The notes under the pieces: model-generated
Told to the model about the DNA's origin: nothing
Database searches by the model: none
What the model saw: the letters and a program-made list of their open reading frames with translations, nothing else
Position numbers and translations under genes: made by a program
Part shown: piece after piece, positions 11,176-24,709 of the stretch
Layout of the letters: the number at the start of each line of letters is the position of its first letter
Numbering within the stretch: position 1 is the first letter of the stretch
Origin: Kappaphycus alvarezii
Lineage: Eukaryota; Rhodophyta; Florideophyceae; Gigartinales; Solieriaceae
DNA: 64,000 nt
Direction: 5' to 3'
Assembly: GCA_002205965.3 (NCBI GenBank)
Contig: NADL03000590.1
Location: 3,725,001 to 3,789,000 of the forward strand

Positions 11176-14100
11176 ACTTAATAGCTAGTTTTGTATTGTG
11201 TAGTAGTCATAAAAGTCAAAACAGGAAGGCCTTTAGCTTGTTTCAGTAGCTTTTAGTAGCACTTTTAAGAACAAGTTAACTCCTTGTAGAGCGGGTTAAC
11301 TGCGCATTTGGAAAATTTGACGATTCTCTGACAGATAAATTAGTTAGTCTTCAACTGACCATAAAACCATGGAAATGTTTGTTTTCCTTTAATTTTATCA
11401 CTGAGGTGTTGAAGCATGCTCCAGTCATGATCTAAGCGCATGATAACCTCAGCAAGTTGCATATTGGAATATATGACCATTTAAAAATTTGGGGCGCCGA
11501 AAAGTGTTCACTGGAATCTACAGTATGGATATGGTCGGTTGTGGCCCGGAGTGTCCTGTAGAGTGACTAATATACGGTATAAGTAGTCTTAGCTTGTTAC
11601 AATTTTACAGTACTGTAAAGAATACACAGAAACCTTTTGTAGCTGTTTTTTCAGGCATTGTAAAACAGTTTCTACGTAAGACCAGTTTCGGCCCTCGAAA
11701 TGCTCTATCGCCTTTATGGCCACGATTGCACGCAATTCTGCAGTGAAAGCATATACTCCGGGTGTTACAGTATCCTCGTATTTCTTTTATTGGGATTGGA
11801 AGAGCTTCTCACTTCTCTCTGCCGAAATGATGCCAGCATGACCAGAAGCTGAGCATAAATGGCACCGTTTAGAGCGGTAGGGGTTGAAGTTCCGGACTCT
11901 GGAATACGATCACGCAAAATGTTTGACACATGTAACACCGAAGAAGTCAGTATATTCGCAAGATTCTACCGCGTAGTCTGAATTCAGGATGCTTGGGTGT
12001 CTGCAAAGGGATGTTTATGGGTATATTCTGTCTACTTTTTATAGGGGATACTGTAATTTCAGTCCAAGACATTAATTTACAGGCGGGATCTCTTTTGCGG
12101 GGCTCATACTCATTGCCACCTGTTTGTCGCCCTTGTATTCCTTGTGGGGTCGGAGGCAATGACAGTTCTGTAGTGCAACGCCGTGCGCAGTTATTCTCGT
12201 CTAGGAACGGAACACCGTCATACAATGAAAAACCAAAACAAAGACACCAAGACACAGGGTTTCGCTGTCCCTCTTTCTCTTTAAGCACCCGGCGATGCAG
12301 TAGCACAGCTCGCCGATGGCGAGGAGAAGTGGAGCTGGAAGACCGGGGGTGGTTCCTTGGACGCCTGGGCGGTATACTTGTCCTCCGGGTTGTAAGGCCG
12401 GACCGTGGTCCGAGGAATGCTAGAACCTGATAAAGAATCGATTCCAAAGAACGGTAGACAGCATTGCTGTAATACTGGACAAAGAAGATGTAGTATAGGT
12501 CAGCAGTGCTGAATATCCCCTTTAGAGATAAGGATGTTGTCACCAACGACAACCTGGAAGTTACTATTTTCATATAGACTCCGGAGTCCGGGGCGCCAAG
12601 TGTAAGTTATATATCAAACAAACAACAAAAAGGGTATTATAATATTGGATAGAGAGGGGAAAATAAAAAGGGGGACCCGGGCGGATAAACGTGGCTATAC
12701 CCAAAGTTGCCGTTGGCAAGGTTTATGCAAAGGCGGAATTGGGAGTCAAGTTCAGAGCCAACAACGGGTGGCTGTGTAATCTGGGGTCCTAGTGGCCAGG
12801 TAGGTGTAAATACTAGCTAGCTAGGTTAGGGTTATCTACGACGGCGTGGTGAGTAAAGTTAAGATCAGCCAATTAATGGAGCTACAAGTTAGAGATAAGT
12901 AAAGTCGACACTCGGTCCGATAGGTGCCTATCATCTACGGACATATCAGGTCCAATTTGGGGGCGAGTGGTCCAGATTTCAAGCCCTCAAACCCTCTCCG
13001 GGCTATACGGTACCAAGAGTAATAGTGGGCGACAAGCGAAAAATGCCTTTACTGCACAGCACAGTGCCTGCTGGTTAGAGGTGAATGAGATCAAACAAGA
13101 TCTCCAAAATCAGCCCTGCCGATGGCAGTACGTATGAGTGCCATTTGTGCTACAAGTTATCCTTTTCAAGTTATTTACTGGTCTTCGTATTTGCAGTAGG
13201 ATTTTTTTTGGGAAAATTTCGTAGGAAGGAGCAACTGTCAAGAGTACTACAGGGTAAATTTTGGGTAGTTTAATATTTAGAAATATACGGTCGGATGTCA
13301 CCGTATGCCCTTTTCATATATGGAAGATGTGTTAGGTTGTATCTACGTCTCTAGGAGTGTGTAACGCGGGACAAGTCTCCACCGAGTATCGCTAAATATA
13401 TTTCCCTAAATTACCGTCTAAATATCAGCCGACGAGCAGGCAAGCCGTGTAGGACATTACAGTAAATGAAATTCCCTCTTTTTCCCGATATATTGCGTTC
13501 CAAAAAAACAACTTATTTAACCCAAGCATGCGTTGATGATCTATTTCACAAAATTTTACTTAATATAATCATTTGTTCAATTGAACAAAAAGCATAACCT
13601 GACTCATTTTGGATGTACCGACGAGGTGATTTCTGAGTTTGAAATTATGCCGTTTTTCTCTTCACTCATAATATTTGGTAAAGACTAACCCTCACCGCAG
13701 GAACAAAAAATTGGATAGTTCTCTGCGCTTTGGTTTTAGCATTACGCACGACTTTCAGAGTGTATGCACTTACTGCACCAATTAGCTGAGTAGCGTACAG
13801 TGTTTTGAAATGATCTCTGCTTTCAGAGTCCTCCCTTATTCTTTCATAATTCTCATTGTTGTAAGTTGATCGATATCATAAATGTTGGATATGTGATAAA
13901 AAAGTCGGTAAAAGGCCCTTCCATTTTGCAAATTTCTGTATCTGGACTTTATGGAAACAATTATTCGCTGCTTCAATATTCTAAATACGCGTAAAAAAGG
14001 AATTTTTACTTCGGAAGCTCTGGAGGTTAATAAGCAGGGGAGTTTTGATGAAGTAGTTGTAACTACAGAAGAATACTGGTGGTAAAGAATATCAAAAAAT

Positions 14101-14500
14101 TTAAAACCACGTAAGATTCTCTATGCTATATTGGTCGCTGCAGCTCTGCAAAAGTAGAATTAGTTTCTTCTAAGCAGTTTTTTTAGTGAAAGCATCAAAT
14201 ATTCATAGAAGGTCGAAGAAAAGGAGGACATTCGTCTATAGCGTCTTATTATTCCTTAGTCGAAATTTAGTTCCTTTCCCACTTCAAGGAAATAAAAAGG
14301 ATTTATATAATTACCTATAACCATAAATCTACCTTTTCTCTTCCCTTGGCACTTGGCACAACGAAATACTCAGTTTCCGATTCTGTTAAAGCGAGTGAGG
14401 GGAAGGGGGCACCCTCCTCTTTAAATTGGCAAGAGTTCAGGACTGCAGCGTTAATCGTTTCAGAATGGGATTATTTTCTTTTTCCCATCTTTGTCGTCTT
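11176..14500. other. Intergenic or eroded repeat region, no confident gene
   Basis: No intact gene recognised. On the minus strand at about 11,660-11,770 a short frame reads GVYAFTAELRAIVAIKA, which resembles the AEL-x-AI helix of RNase H and may be a LINE or retroelement scrap. A 208-codon minus frame at 11,947-12,573 has no family resemblance. The stretch 13,245-13,300 resembles 43,243-43,290 and the ends of the short inverted-repeat family. Confidence 0.4.
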
Positions 14501-17500
14501 CTTCACCGTTCGGTAGACTTCATGTCCTACGCATGGTACAATATGCAGCAGTTAATCCTGGAGGCGTTTCAGCGTTTTCTGGTACAGTGAATGAACCAAT
14601 AGAAACGCATAAATAACGAATTAAGGGATTCCTGCGCCCTACTGAACCAATCAAAAGTATCCCCGTGCGGTAGCTGCAGAATCATCCATTCATTTGCGTC
14701 ATTCTTGCGATCTCTCAGTCATACCGCCTCCCGGTCTGTGTTTCCTTCTTTTTGAACCATCCGTTGTCGGTTTTTACTCTTTGCATTTTGACCGTGGCCG
14801 GCATACAAAGTCCGTTGCCCACCCTTGGCTTGTGCGAACTCCGTCCCCTCACGGTTGCCTCTCCTTTCTCATCATCCATCTTTTCCGTCCGGTTCCTCTT
14901 TTCCCTTGCACCATTTTCCGTTCGGTAAACATCATCCTTCGGGTATGTCCCAAGAGTTGGACGGCCCCCAGAAAGGGGTCCCTTTGGGAAAATACAGCAC
15001 ACGCCAGAAAGAGTGTTCGTTCGGAAAACAGTAAAGTCAACACGTCCCAGAAGGGGCCTACGTTCGGTAAGAGCCGTGCGGAATTTGGGACAACCCAGAA
15101 GGGTTGGCCTGCATGAGATCTGGGACGCCTATCGGTACTTCTCTCTCACCACCGTCCGGAATACCAGCCTTGGGAGGCCATAACCGCCTAGTTGGACTAT
15201 GTCCGATTTGGCGAAAATAGCTTCCGTTCGGCAAGCATACACTCGTCCATTGTCGGTTCGGTCCGTCCCATCTCATTTGAGTTCCGTTCGTAAAGTAAAA
15301 GTGCACTGAATACCGTTCGGAACACCAGACTGGAAGCTATTAGTGCCTAGGGAGACTATGCCCGATTTTCGTGAAATGGCATGTAACTCCGTTCGGTATC
15401 CAATCCTTCCATCACAATAAATCATTCCCTGGACAGTTAGGCTCGGGCCCGCTTCCGGCGAGGAAAAGAACGTTCGTTCTTACCCTTACGTAGCTCGACG
15501 GCTCCGCCGGCGCCAGTACTGGACGTAGATGGTTTTCCGGGAGACCGTCAGCGGGTTCAAACGTATCCTCATCTGGGAATATCCGAACCAACGGACTCTG
15601 TATCCATTCTGGCCGTGTTCCGCGGTGCGACACGATTTGTCGACACGTATTACCTTCTCCGTATCGGAAGGTAATAAATTTGGAGAATGCCGATCGGGAA
15701 TAAGGTACTGTAGAGGATTCACCAGACCGGGGGAGGAAATGGAACTGTAGCCGTATCGGATAAACAGATAAAGGCAAACGACCGGGAACCTTAGTAAGCC
15801 GGTCAATACTGACGAGGATAAGGAGACCATCCTGCTCATGTAGACAACCGAGTTCGTAACAGATTTGACACGTACGGACCAGTAGTGCGGGGAAGAAGAT
15901 TTTTCCTTCCGTCGTCTAGCCTTACCTCGTCGGTGTCAACTTCTCCGTTAACGGATCCTTTTCTGCTCGTTCGATGGGACGCAGAGCCCGTGGCGGTCGA
16001 TGGACAAATACAGTATCCCTCGAACGGATAACCGGTCGGAATCTCACAATCCGATCAAAGTCCTGTTTTGCTTTTCTTGTGCGGTAGTCATCTTCAAGTT
16101 AGCTTTTTGTAAGGCATACCGAAGTCGGCGCATCATCCTCGTTTAAGCTGTACAGGAGTTAGGGTTTCATCTGTAGCGGAGACAGCCACTCGAACAATTG
16201 TTCCCGTAACGGTGATACTCGGCGGATGTCGAGTTAATACCAAATCAAAGGGAGTAGTTTCCGTTACCCTGTGTAACCTGCATATTGTAGGCGTAGGTCA
16301 ATGGTTGTAGATAAAGATCCCAGTCGGTTTGATGTTCTTCCACATATAGTGACGGAGGCGCTGTACAATTGTCTTATTAAACCGTTCGGCTTGCCATTAG
16401 TTTGAGGGTGATAGGCCGTGGTTAAGAAATGGCGGGATCCCAGCATACTGCAAACCGCGTCAAAGAACTTAGCAGTAAACTGTTTCCCGTTATCGTTAAG
16501 ACATAAGAGGGGCGCATAAGCATAAACCAGTGGTCAAGGAAAGCAGCTGCGACAACCGGGCGGTAGTAGTTCGTAAAGGAATACAGCGAGTGAGCTTAGA
16601 GAACCGGTCGGTGATAACCAGAATAAAGCAAAGCCACGAGTAGTCTTCCGTAGCGGTCCGAGCAAATCCATTGCGAAGAATCGAGGGCCACTAGCCGGGA
16701 AGAGTTTCATAAACTTCTGAAACTTCCGTACGGTTCCGCCGTTACGAGCACAGCTAACACAATCCAGGGCGGTCATAAACACATAATTAGCCATTTGCGC
16801 CAGTAGTACACCCGCCGAAGGGAATAATACATTCTAGTTCCACTGGGTGACCGGCTAAACGGGGATAGTGAGCCATGTACAGTAACCATGCTCGAGCGAC
16901 TTAGGATCAATCGTTGTAGAGTCCGTCCAATTTGGACTTTCGAACAAGAATACCGTATCGGTCGAAGTCGAAATCTGAACGTTCACACGCTGCATTGGCC
17001 TTCCCTAGGCAGAATTCGTCCTTGGCTTGTTCAGCTAGGAACTCTTCTACCGTAAACGGGTTTGCAGGTTCATCAACCTCTGCAAGTGCCATCACCTCCG
17101 TTAGGCCAATGATTCTATCATCACCGAGTTCGGATTTCCAAAAAGCGACTACAGCGTCGTGGTATTCCAGAAACTTTCTCTTTCAGCGTTCCGGTTCTGC
17201 GTGCTTTCAACATAAAACAAGGGACTTCATAGTCGATATCTGTGTCGTCTTCACCTTCCGTTCGGTTCTAGATACACCATCAGCAATTGATGCTTGATAC
17301 GGGCGGTATTCTACATCATATTCATACTCGGCTAACCTCAACCGCCATCTCGCAAGCCGGCCGGATGCGTCAGCCAGATTCAAAATCCAACGCAATGCAT
17401 GGAGATCCGTACGGAGAGTAAACTTGTCGCTAAAGGTAAGGCGTAGAGTTAGAATTGACCAAACAACCGCTAGGCATTCCTCGGTGGTCGAATAATTCTG

Positions 17501-20500
17501 TTCCGTTTGGTCAAACTCACTACTCCAATACAACAGGTTTATCACCGTTCGGTTGTTCTTGTAAAAGTGTGCATCCGACTTGATACTCACAAGCGTCAGT
17601 GTCCAATGTGTATTTATAACCGATGCGGGGTAAAGCCAGGATAGGTGGTGATACCAACTTCTGCTTCAGCGTCATAAAGGCATCAAATTCTTCATCATCT
17701 AGGATACCGAATTCGAACGGACTTCCTTTTCCAGTCTTCTCGTTCAAGGGCGCGGCTATCTTGGCGAACCTTGATAAACCGACGGTAAACGTTGCACATT
17801 CCTAAAAAGGACCTTAATTCCGTCTGGTTAGTCGGTGGAAGCGCTCTTTTGATAGCATCGCAATTCCTGTTATCCACGAGGAGTTGACCCGGACGGATGA
17901 CATGGCCCAGATACGCGACCTCTGCCTCAAAGAAGGTGCACTTCGCCAAGCGAAGTGTGACACCAGCGGCTCTTAAAAGGCTCAACACTTCTCTAACATG
18001 CTGAAAATGTTCCGAAACGGTCTTAGAATAAATGATCACGTCGTCCAAGTAAACGAAGGGCATACTGCCACTTAACCCGTGAAAGGATTATATCGACAGC
18101 CCTTTGGAACGTCGCGGAGCATTCTTAAGACCGAACGGCATACGGGTAAAACGAAACAAACCATGATGGCTAGAAAAGGTAGTCTTGTCTCTATCCTCTT
18201 CCGGTATCTCGACTTGCAGTAGCCACTGTTACAGTCTAGAGTAGAAAAGACAGTGGCCTCTCCCAGCGAGTCGATACACTCATCCATCCTTGGTATAGGA
18301 TAGGATCCCGTACGGTTACAGCATTCAGTCTCTATAGTCTATACAAAAACGTAAGGTGCCGTCCTTCTTTGGCGCGAATACGACCGGACTGGCCCATTCC
18401 GACTGTGTGGGCTCAATCACTCCGGGATAACATTCGATCGATCTCTTTCTTCTCGAATTCTCTTGCTTTTGGCCCGGCACGGTACGGTTGTGATAGATTG
18501 GCCTAGCATCTGGCGTTAGCTCAATTCGATGCTTAGCTATATCTATCTTTCCGAGACGGCCAGTCCACATTTCGGAGAACTCGTCCAACAAATTGAGGAC
18601 ATCTTTCTTATTTTCTCTTCTTTCACACCGACGCGGACCTGATCATGCCAATCTGGTTGCAATCCTTCTTGGCCGATCGGTCTGTCACTCGAGTATAATT
18701 ACGTTGCGACTGCCAATTGAGTACAGTCTTCTCGTCTCTGCTTGAACCGGTCGGTAAAATAGATTCAGAATTAGAGTCCTTATCCTTCCCTCCTTAAGAT
18801 GAGGTGCCATCCTGGCAGCGGAAGTGACGGACAAAATCCGAGCGGGTGCAGGTAGAGCGAGACCCACGACTGTATTCTTGGGGAGAGTTGCAGTCTTACT
18901 AGAAAAATTACTCATTAAAACGACGAACGGCGGTTCGGGCGGATGTCCATGATCCCATTTGCCATAGGGCTAGATGTTTGATAAGGGTTTGGGATGGTTC
19001 TGGACAAGGCACAAACCACCGGTCGGACATTGAACACGAATTGAAACATGACTCATAGGGGTATTGTTACAGGGAAGCAAGACGAATCTTCCGGGATCGG
19101 GACTCAAAGGAAAGGGCTTGATAGACGTAGAACGTTTCGACTTTGTCTCCGTCTTCGGTAACGTTCTGCAACAATAGTAACTGGTGGTGCATGGTGAAAT
19201 ACAACTTTCCGGTCGGATGGTAAATAGCTCGCATGTTGATCAATAAATGAAGTACCCAGAATCAATCGACGGCTAGATTACCGACCACCAGGAAACGACA
19301 CGAGTCTTCAATTCACCGATACGGACATTAAGATCAAGAGTACCCAAACATCGGATGGGTTTATTTGAAGCATCCAATAAAGGGGGTGCGGCAACCGAAC
19401 GGATAAGATTTTTCCAAGGATCCGGTAGGGTGCGCACATTCACGATATTTGGTCCCGCTCCGGTATCAAGGACAGTTTAAAGGAATCATTAACGACGGAT
19501 CCCGTCCAACGGTCATTGAGACTTTGTAGTTGCGTTCTTAAAGAAATAAAGAGAATATCAGCACTAGAATCATAACGCAGAGAGAAATCAGACGACAGAG
19601 AGGAGGCTTCCGTTCCGGTGTCCAACGAAGACCTTTAGAATTCCAAATCGGAAACGACGACACCCCTACGCGTTTCCGGCATCGTTTTCCGACTCGTGGT
19701 TATCTACTGTCCCGGAAGAGGGAGTGTTTCAGTAATCCCTCCTCGATAATGTTAACGAATGCGGCGCACGGATGGGCCAATCTGCGGGGGACCGCAGCGG
19801 AGTTGTCCTTGTTTGCCATAAAGCGGCGATAGTTTTGGCTACGGATCTGCATAATTTCGACCGGTCGGTATCATTCAAGTAAGGACAGACGACGTGGCTG
19901 GGATCTAAACAAAGACGACAGAATGGAGGTTTATACCTGGACGGAGGGTACCAGCGCGATTCACAGGAGCCCTCACTGTACGGCCGGCGAGCTTCCTTGA
20001 GGGGGTTTCGACGGCTGCATTGCTGCAGGTGACGATGGTCGGACGGATAGAACTCGAGGGCGGCGTTGAATACGTAGTCACGCTGTTACCCGTACGATCA
20101 CCTTGAGTTAAAGCAAGAACTTCCAAATCTTCATCCCGTTCGGTCACGGTCGAACTGTCTTCCTGCGAATGACTTTGATCGTTAATGCTTTTCAAAGTCG
20201 GTCGCGTGGTTGAAAAGTGTCTCTTTCCGTAACGTGTAACTTGTTGCTATATTCGATACCGATCGGCGAGATGTACGATACCCTTCTCCCAATGCGTGGG
20301 CATGATTGCTACTGTCTGATAATCCGCATTCGGTGAGTGGCGAGATACAGCCGCACCTGCTTGCATGTGGCAGGCAACAAGCCATCTACGAAGAACGATT
20401 TCAACCTCGATCTGAAAATAAGTACCGCAACGCTTTGTCCATAAACATCCGGGAATATACTCTCGGTCATTGAAGAACTTTGCTTAAAGTTCACAACTTC

Positions 20501-22830
20501 CGAATAGGCCATCGCGATTACCTCATCGGTTGCATACGTACGGAGTAAAAACTGAACCACTTCTTTGTACGAACGGAGCAACTCATGATGGTGATGGTTT
20601 CTATCCATCGCCATCGAACCGCCGGTCATACGAGCTTGCACTAGCACTTCGGCTTGTCCGGTGAGGTAGAACTGAAAACACCACATGGCGGCCTGCTCCG
20701 GTACGGAATTCATATTACAAGCGTCTTTGAACTTGGCCAAAAAGTTCAAAACCGCGATCGGATCTGATCCAGAGAACACGTGCGGTCTCATCTGGATGTC
20801 TATCTTCTTTCGATACTTCACAATACTCCTCGACGACCGTGAAATCTGCCGAACGGAGTTCCAAACGATAGGTCTTGTAGTTCACTGCTTTCGTGAACAA
20901 CTCATTTAAGGGCTTTTCCGTTTCATTTCTAGTAGACCTCTTCTTCTTTTTCTTACCGCGACGGGAACCATCCGAACCGGACGACGACGAACTGGATGAA
21001 CTCGACGATTCCGAATCGGTACTCGCATCACTTGAATCATGGGAACGCCGACAACGGGAACCCTTCTTACTCTTCTTCTTTTCTTGCGGCTTCGGCTCTT
21101 CTTCCGGCCATCATCGGAACTTGAACTCGAATTCCGAATCGGTACTAGTCTCCTCTTCTCGATACTTGCGACGCGACCTTGATTTCTTCTTACCGTGACG
21201 GAAGGAGAGCGATCATCATCACATCACGTCCGCTACGGCGTTTGGGACTCGACTTCTTCATCAGAGTCTCGTCCCCAGCAGGGTTAACCGGAAAGTACGT
21301 TGTTCACATCCATGGGTGGAACAGCCGACTCCCGTAAAGGACTTTATTACCGTGTTCGGTGTTTTTAAACTGAAATGCCCAGACGGGCCTGGTAGACTCT
21401 TGGCGAGATTTCCGGTCGGTAGACTGCTCGAACTATCCGGTACGGGTTTGACTCTTCGTCAGCTCTGAGTAAATTCCTCGATGGGCATATTTGCGCGCCT
21501 CATCAGAGCTGTAGTCTCTCCCGAAGGAATGACATGACCATCGGCTCCGCAGCCTATTATGTCATACACCTTTGCTTGGAGCTCGGACTCCATAACCGAA
21601 CGGATTGTTCCTGCACCCCTTCTTAACCATCTCCTGTACTTCGACCTTTAATTCCGAACGGATTTTCTTCACTTCTTCTGTTGCATTATCAACTTCCGTA
21701 CGGACTTGTGGACCCAGGGCATCCAATACACGCGGGACGACCTCGCTGTGTATCCACCGGGCCCTTTCCAAACCGATCGGTGATGTCATCGGCTCTTGCC
21801 AATCCACTGTCTCCGGACGGAGGTCCTGGAAACAACTGATAGGGGGCCGAAGTAACGGGGTCGGCGGCACTTGTCGGCGTCGCTTGGTTCCGTGCACGGT
21901 CATGCAAATACCGTTCCGGTTCGGCGAGCGGCTTCGTCAGTGCCGACGGCGCACTGCGGGTGCTATGGGAAGACTGGGAGCCTTCCGGGCGGTCTACGGG
22001 GCGGACATCTTGACTTCGGTATCTTCTTCTTGAAGTACCGAACGGATAATACTGTGATTTTCGACTCTGCTTCTCTTGTTTTCCGGTGGCGTCTCTTCTC
22101 GAAACCTAAAACCGTACGGAATTAACCAAAAGGGTTCTAGGTCGGGAGACCAGTTGAGGTATAAAACCGTTAGGGTTCACTTCTCTCTTACCTAACGGAC
22201 GTCTCCGTTCGGGAAAGGGAAGGACCTCGGTAGATTGGTAGAGCGTTAGGTAGGTCTGCGACCAGCGAGGGACCACCGAACGGAATAACAAGGGAAACAC
22301 AAGACAGAGGCTGGCTCACTCTCGGGACGAGCTAACCGTGCCGCGGTTGGGAAATACGCGGAGACGGTGACGGCGCGATACAGGCCAGAGGGGACTAGTA
22401 AAACAAGGAGTAACCGAGCGGTAGAGGAAAAGGTAAAAGTAAAACAGGGAACTCCAAGGTGGAAGGGTTTACCTCTTTACTTGACGGGCACCGTAAAGGA
22501 GATCACAGTTAAATATCTGTGAAGTCCGTACGGAGTCCGATTGGACCTGGCACTAGACCCTAATGGTCCCGTGCATACAGGTGTCAATTTCTACTAGTTA
22601 TCATGGTCATTACTAAACTATACCCTACTGTACTCTCCTCAGTCCTGTAATTGCCTTGCGGATTCCTCACCCCGGTGCGGTGTACACTGCTGTACGTCCT
22701 CAACTTTTCCACGTGGTCGCCGAGCGGGTCAACGCGTGCATCGCCAAATAACCGAACGGCCGGGATCCTCCCTCGGATCATTATAAATTCAGCCATCCCA
22801 CTTACCGTGCGGGTCACCTCACTCACTATA
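14500..22830 (-). mobile_element. Second Ty3/gypsy-type element, heavily broken
   Basis: Minus-strand fragments in Ty3 order: gag-like region (about 19.9-21.9 kb, with a zinc-knuckle-like CRLCLDPSHVVC), protease (about 19.3-19.5 kb, LDTGAGPNIVN), reverse transcriptase (about 17.7-18.6 kb, YLDDVIIYSK and GHVIRPG), RNase H (about 17.2-17.6 kb, STTEECLAVVW and LRTDLHALRW) and integrase (about 16.2-17.1 kb, DCVSCAR and FAMDLLGP). It is broken many times, on the order of ten or more. LTRs were not found by eye, so the ends are estimated from the reach of the CCGNNCGG word. At its right side it abuts a truncated copy of the acidic-frame repeat family. It looks older than the first element. Confidence 0.85.
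14506..22815. repeat. Dense interspersed palindrome CCGNNCGG
   Basis: About 40 exact copies of CCGNNCGG were found by eye, usually flanked by A or T, for example near 14,506, 14,919, 15,313, 15,391, 16,381, 17,258, 17,408, 17,548, 18,130, 19,018, 19,398, 20,256, 21,593, 21,655, 21,696, 22,111, 22,275, 22,528 and 22,750. They lie in the coding frames and in non-coding ends alike, and their reach matches the second Ty3 element. The central two bases vary (TT, TA, AA, GT, AT). Confidence 0.85.
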
Positions 22831-22834
22831 CCAC

Positions 22835-23698
22835 GGATGGTCCGGGAACGCATTTGGGAGTTGTTCTGCTCATCAATTTGTGTAAGAGACCAATAAAGGA
22901 GAGAAGAAGAGGAACTGAAAGAGGCTGAGGAGCTTTAGGAGGCTGGGGAGGCTAAGGCTTTCGTGGAGGGATCTGAAGAAGAGGACTGGGTAGGCCCATA
23001 AAAAAACAAGTGTTTAACATCCACTGAGGAGTTACTACGGGAATAGAGGAGAAATTGACGGGCTTTATCGTTATCTAAGACTATTAAGTTGGAGATGGAG
23101 GGAGGTTTGAAGGTCTTGAGGAGGTATTACAACATTTTTATACGTTCGAGGAGACAATCTATCATTCCGGGCCCTTTGATAGAAGTTTTAGGGACTGAAT
23201 TGGGAGTACGGATATTTAAGAGGAATTGATTGGCTCTGGGCTCGAAAAAAAGATTTTGAGGGTTAATATAAGTATTAATCTTAATAGTGTCTACTGCTGG
23301 TCTTTTTTGTCCACAAGATTCTTTCAAACGCATTTTATCGTATCAAGTATGTTTGTTTTAGACTAACGGGTTAGCCCAAAAATATGTATAAGCTGAGTAA
23401 ACTGCTTCCGCTAGGAGAGGGAAATCAAGTTGGGAGATAACTTCAAGTGCCGACCCAAGGAGTCCGGAAGTTTAAAGTCAACCTCCGCCCTAAGAATCAT
23501 TTCTTTTACGTCAGTCCCGGAGCATAGAAGGTAGAATTCGCCCCTTCTGTTCTCATTTGTAGCCCTTGGCCATCTCTCCTTATTTAACACTTCTCGTTTC
23601 CACAAACATACTTAGGTAGCTGTCTTGTCGCTTGCAACACCTCCGTTCTACGATGATTGATTCTGAGAATCTCGACCTCGGAGAATCATCCCTACCAC
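22835..23698 (+). mobile_element. Acidic-frame LTR-linked repeat, copy A (5'-truncated)
   Basis: From CATCAATTTGTG at about 22,870 the sequence follows copies D and F: a stretch encoding Glu-rich residues, a conserved middle, then the 350-bp block shared with the first Ty3 element's LTR (TATA-like TATAAGCTGAG, GTCGCTTGCAACACC, end CCCTACCA). The upstream third is missing and the second Ty3 element lies there instead. Fossil, broken. Confidence 0.6.
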
Positions 23699-23951
23699 CC
23701 GCCATGCAAGTAGCGCATGAGATGATTCCCCTAGCAGTCGAGTACTTCAGGGCATTTTTTCTCGGGCACGGAGTGTCCGGGGCGAGAAGCGTGACTTGAA
23801 GGTATTAATGCAGCCACGCTGAGAATTCGCGGGATTCAATGCCACTGTTGAGCCCGGGACATGAGTAACGGCAGAACCGTTCCTTTTGGTCGAGATGATC
23901 CGTTGAAGCCCGGAACTCTTGCCTCCAATGGTCTCCATGGGGAACCTTTCC

Positions 23952-24010
23952 TGGGGGGAAGGTCTGGGTGTTTTTCTTTTGGAAGATATATCCGATCTTT
24001 CCTTGCATTG
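23952..24010 (+). repeat. Inverted-repeat family 2, end fragment
   Basis: Carries the family end: a G-run followed by GGTCTGGGTGTTTTTCTTTTGG and then AAGATATATCCGATCT. No opposed partner end was found close by. Confidence 0.5.
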
Positions 24011-24463
24011 CGACACGGACTGCTTTTTTTAGTGTCTTTTACGGAAGCGTTTTGTTTGAGCAAAACATACTGCAGGGAGGAGTCGTGGAGGCAGGCAGGA
24101 GTGCGACCAGATTAAGTAGGGGTGTACTACATCTTTACACGTTACAAGATCCGTGATAGGTCTCAGCAAGATTACAGTAGCAAGCCTATTGTTAGCCACA
24201 CTGACGGCAAGGCAAGCGGACCCCCGCGGTGCTTTTCGCCCATTTGAAGCCTGAGCTAAGGGTAGCTTTCTTGGGATCCAGAGGTTACACCGGTTGTTAG
24301 TGTTCCCGGAGTATGTCAGAGGCCAGTACTCCTCCGGCGAGTGCTCTTCTGGCGAGTGTCCGAAGACTTCAGTCCACAATACAGTGCCCGAAATGCTTTT
24401 AGAGCACCATCTGTTTTTCTGCGTTCGGCGCTTCGAAATGGGAAACTGAAGCTCGGTTCACAG

Positions 24464-24709
24464 TTAGTTGGCCGATTTTCCAGTTTTTGAGGCTTCCCAG
24501 AGCAGCCTTCTGGTGTCCTGTGTGGTCATTTTCGCCTTTTTCCCCCTTTTCTTTCGTTCTTTGTAGGTCTCTGGGGACTTAAAAAACTTTTTGACTGCTT
24601 TGCGAGACTTTTTGAGGCGTTTGGCGATTTCAGAGAGAGATAATTTCTGTTCAAGCCAGTCCAGAGCTTGGCCCTGTTGAAATTCGGTCAGGCGCAATCC
24701 TCGAGGCAT
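24464..24709 (-). pseudogene. Tc1/mariner-type transposase N-terminal fragment
   Basis: An 81-codon frame starts MPRGLRLTEFQQGQAL and continues with LSLSEIAKRLKKSRKAVKKFF, the first helix-turn-helix of Tc1-type transposases that binds the element's inverted repeats. The frame stops after about a quarter of the normal ~340 residues. Just beyond the stop another frame gives FPISKRRTQK, resembling the second helix-turn-helix, so the stop or a shift interrupts the bipartite DNA-binding domain. No DDE catalytic domain was found further on, so this is a truncated relic. Confidence 0.75.

Noticed and set aside
11947-12573. 208-codon minus frame as a gene
   Set aside because: No family resemblance, mixed composition, no supporting neighbour. 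An open frame of this size is possible by chance in this GC-balanced stretch.
14640-15400. Possible LTR of the second Ty3 element
   Set aside because: The sequence has the element's CCGNNCGG word but no matching direct repeat was found at 22.0-22.8 kb by eye, so no LTR is claimed.
20893-21198. Plus-strand frame rich in Asp/Glu and Phe
   Set aside because: It is the antisense of the low-complexity gag part of the second Ty3 element, and its bias follows from that.
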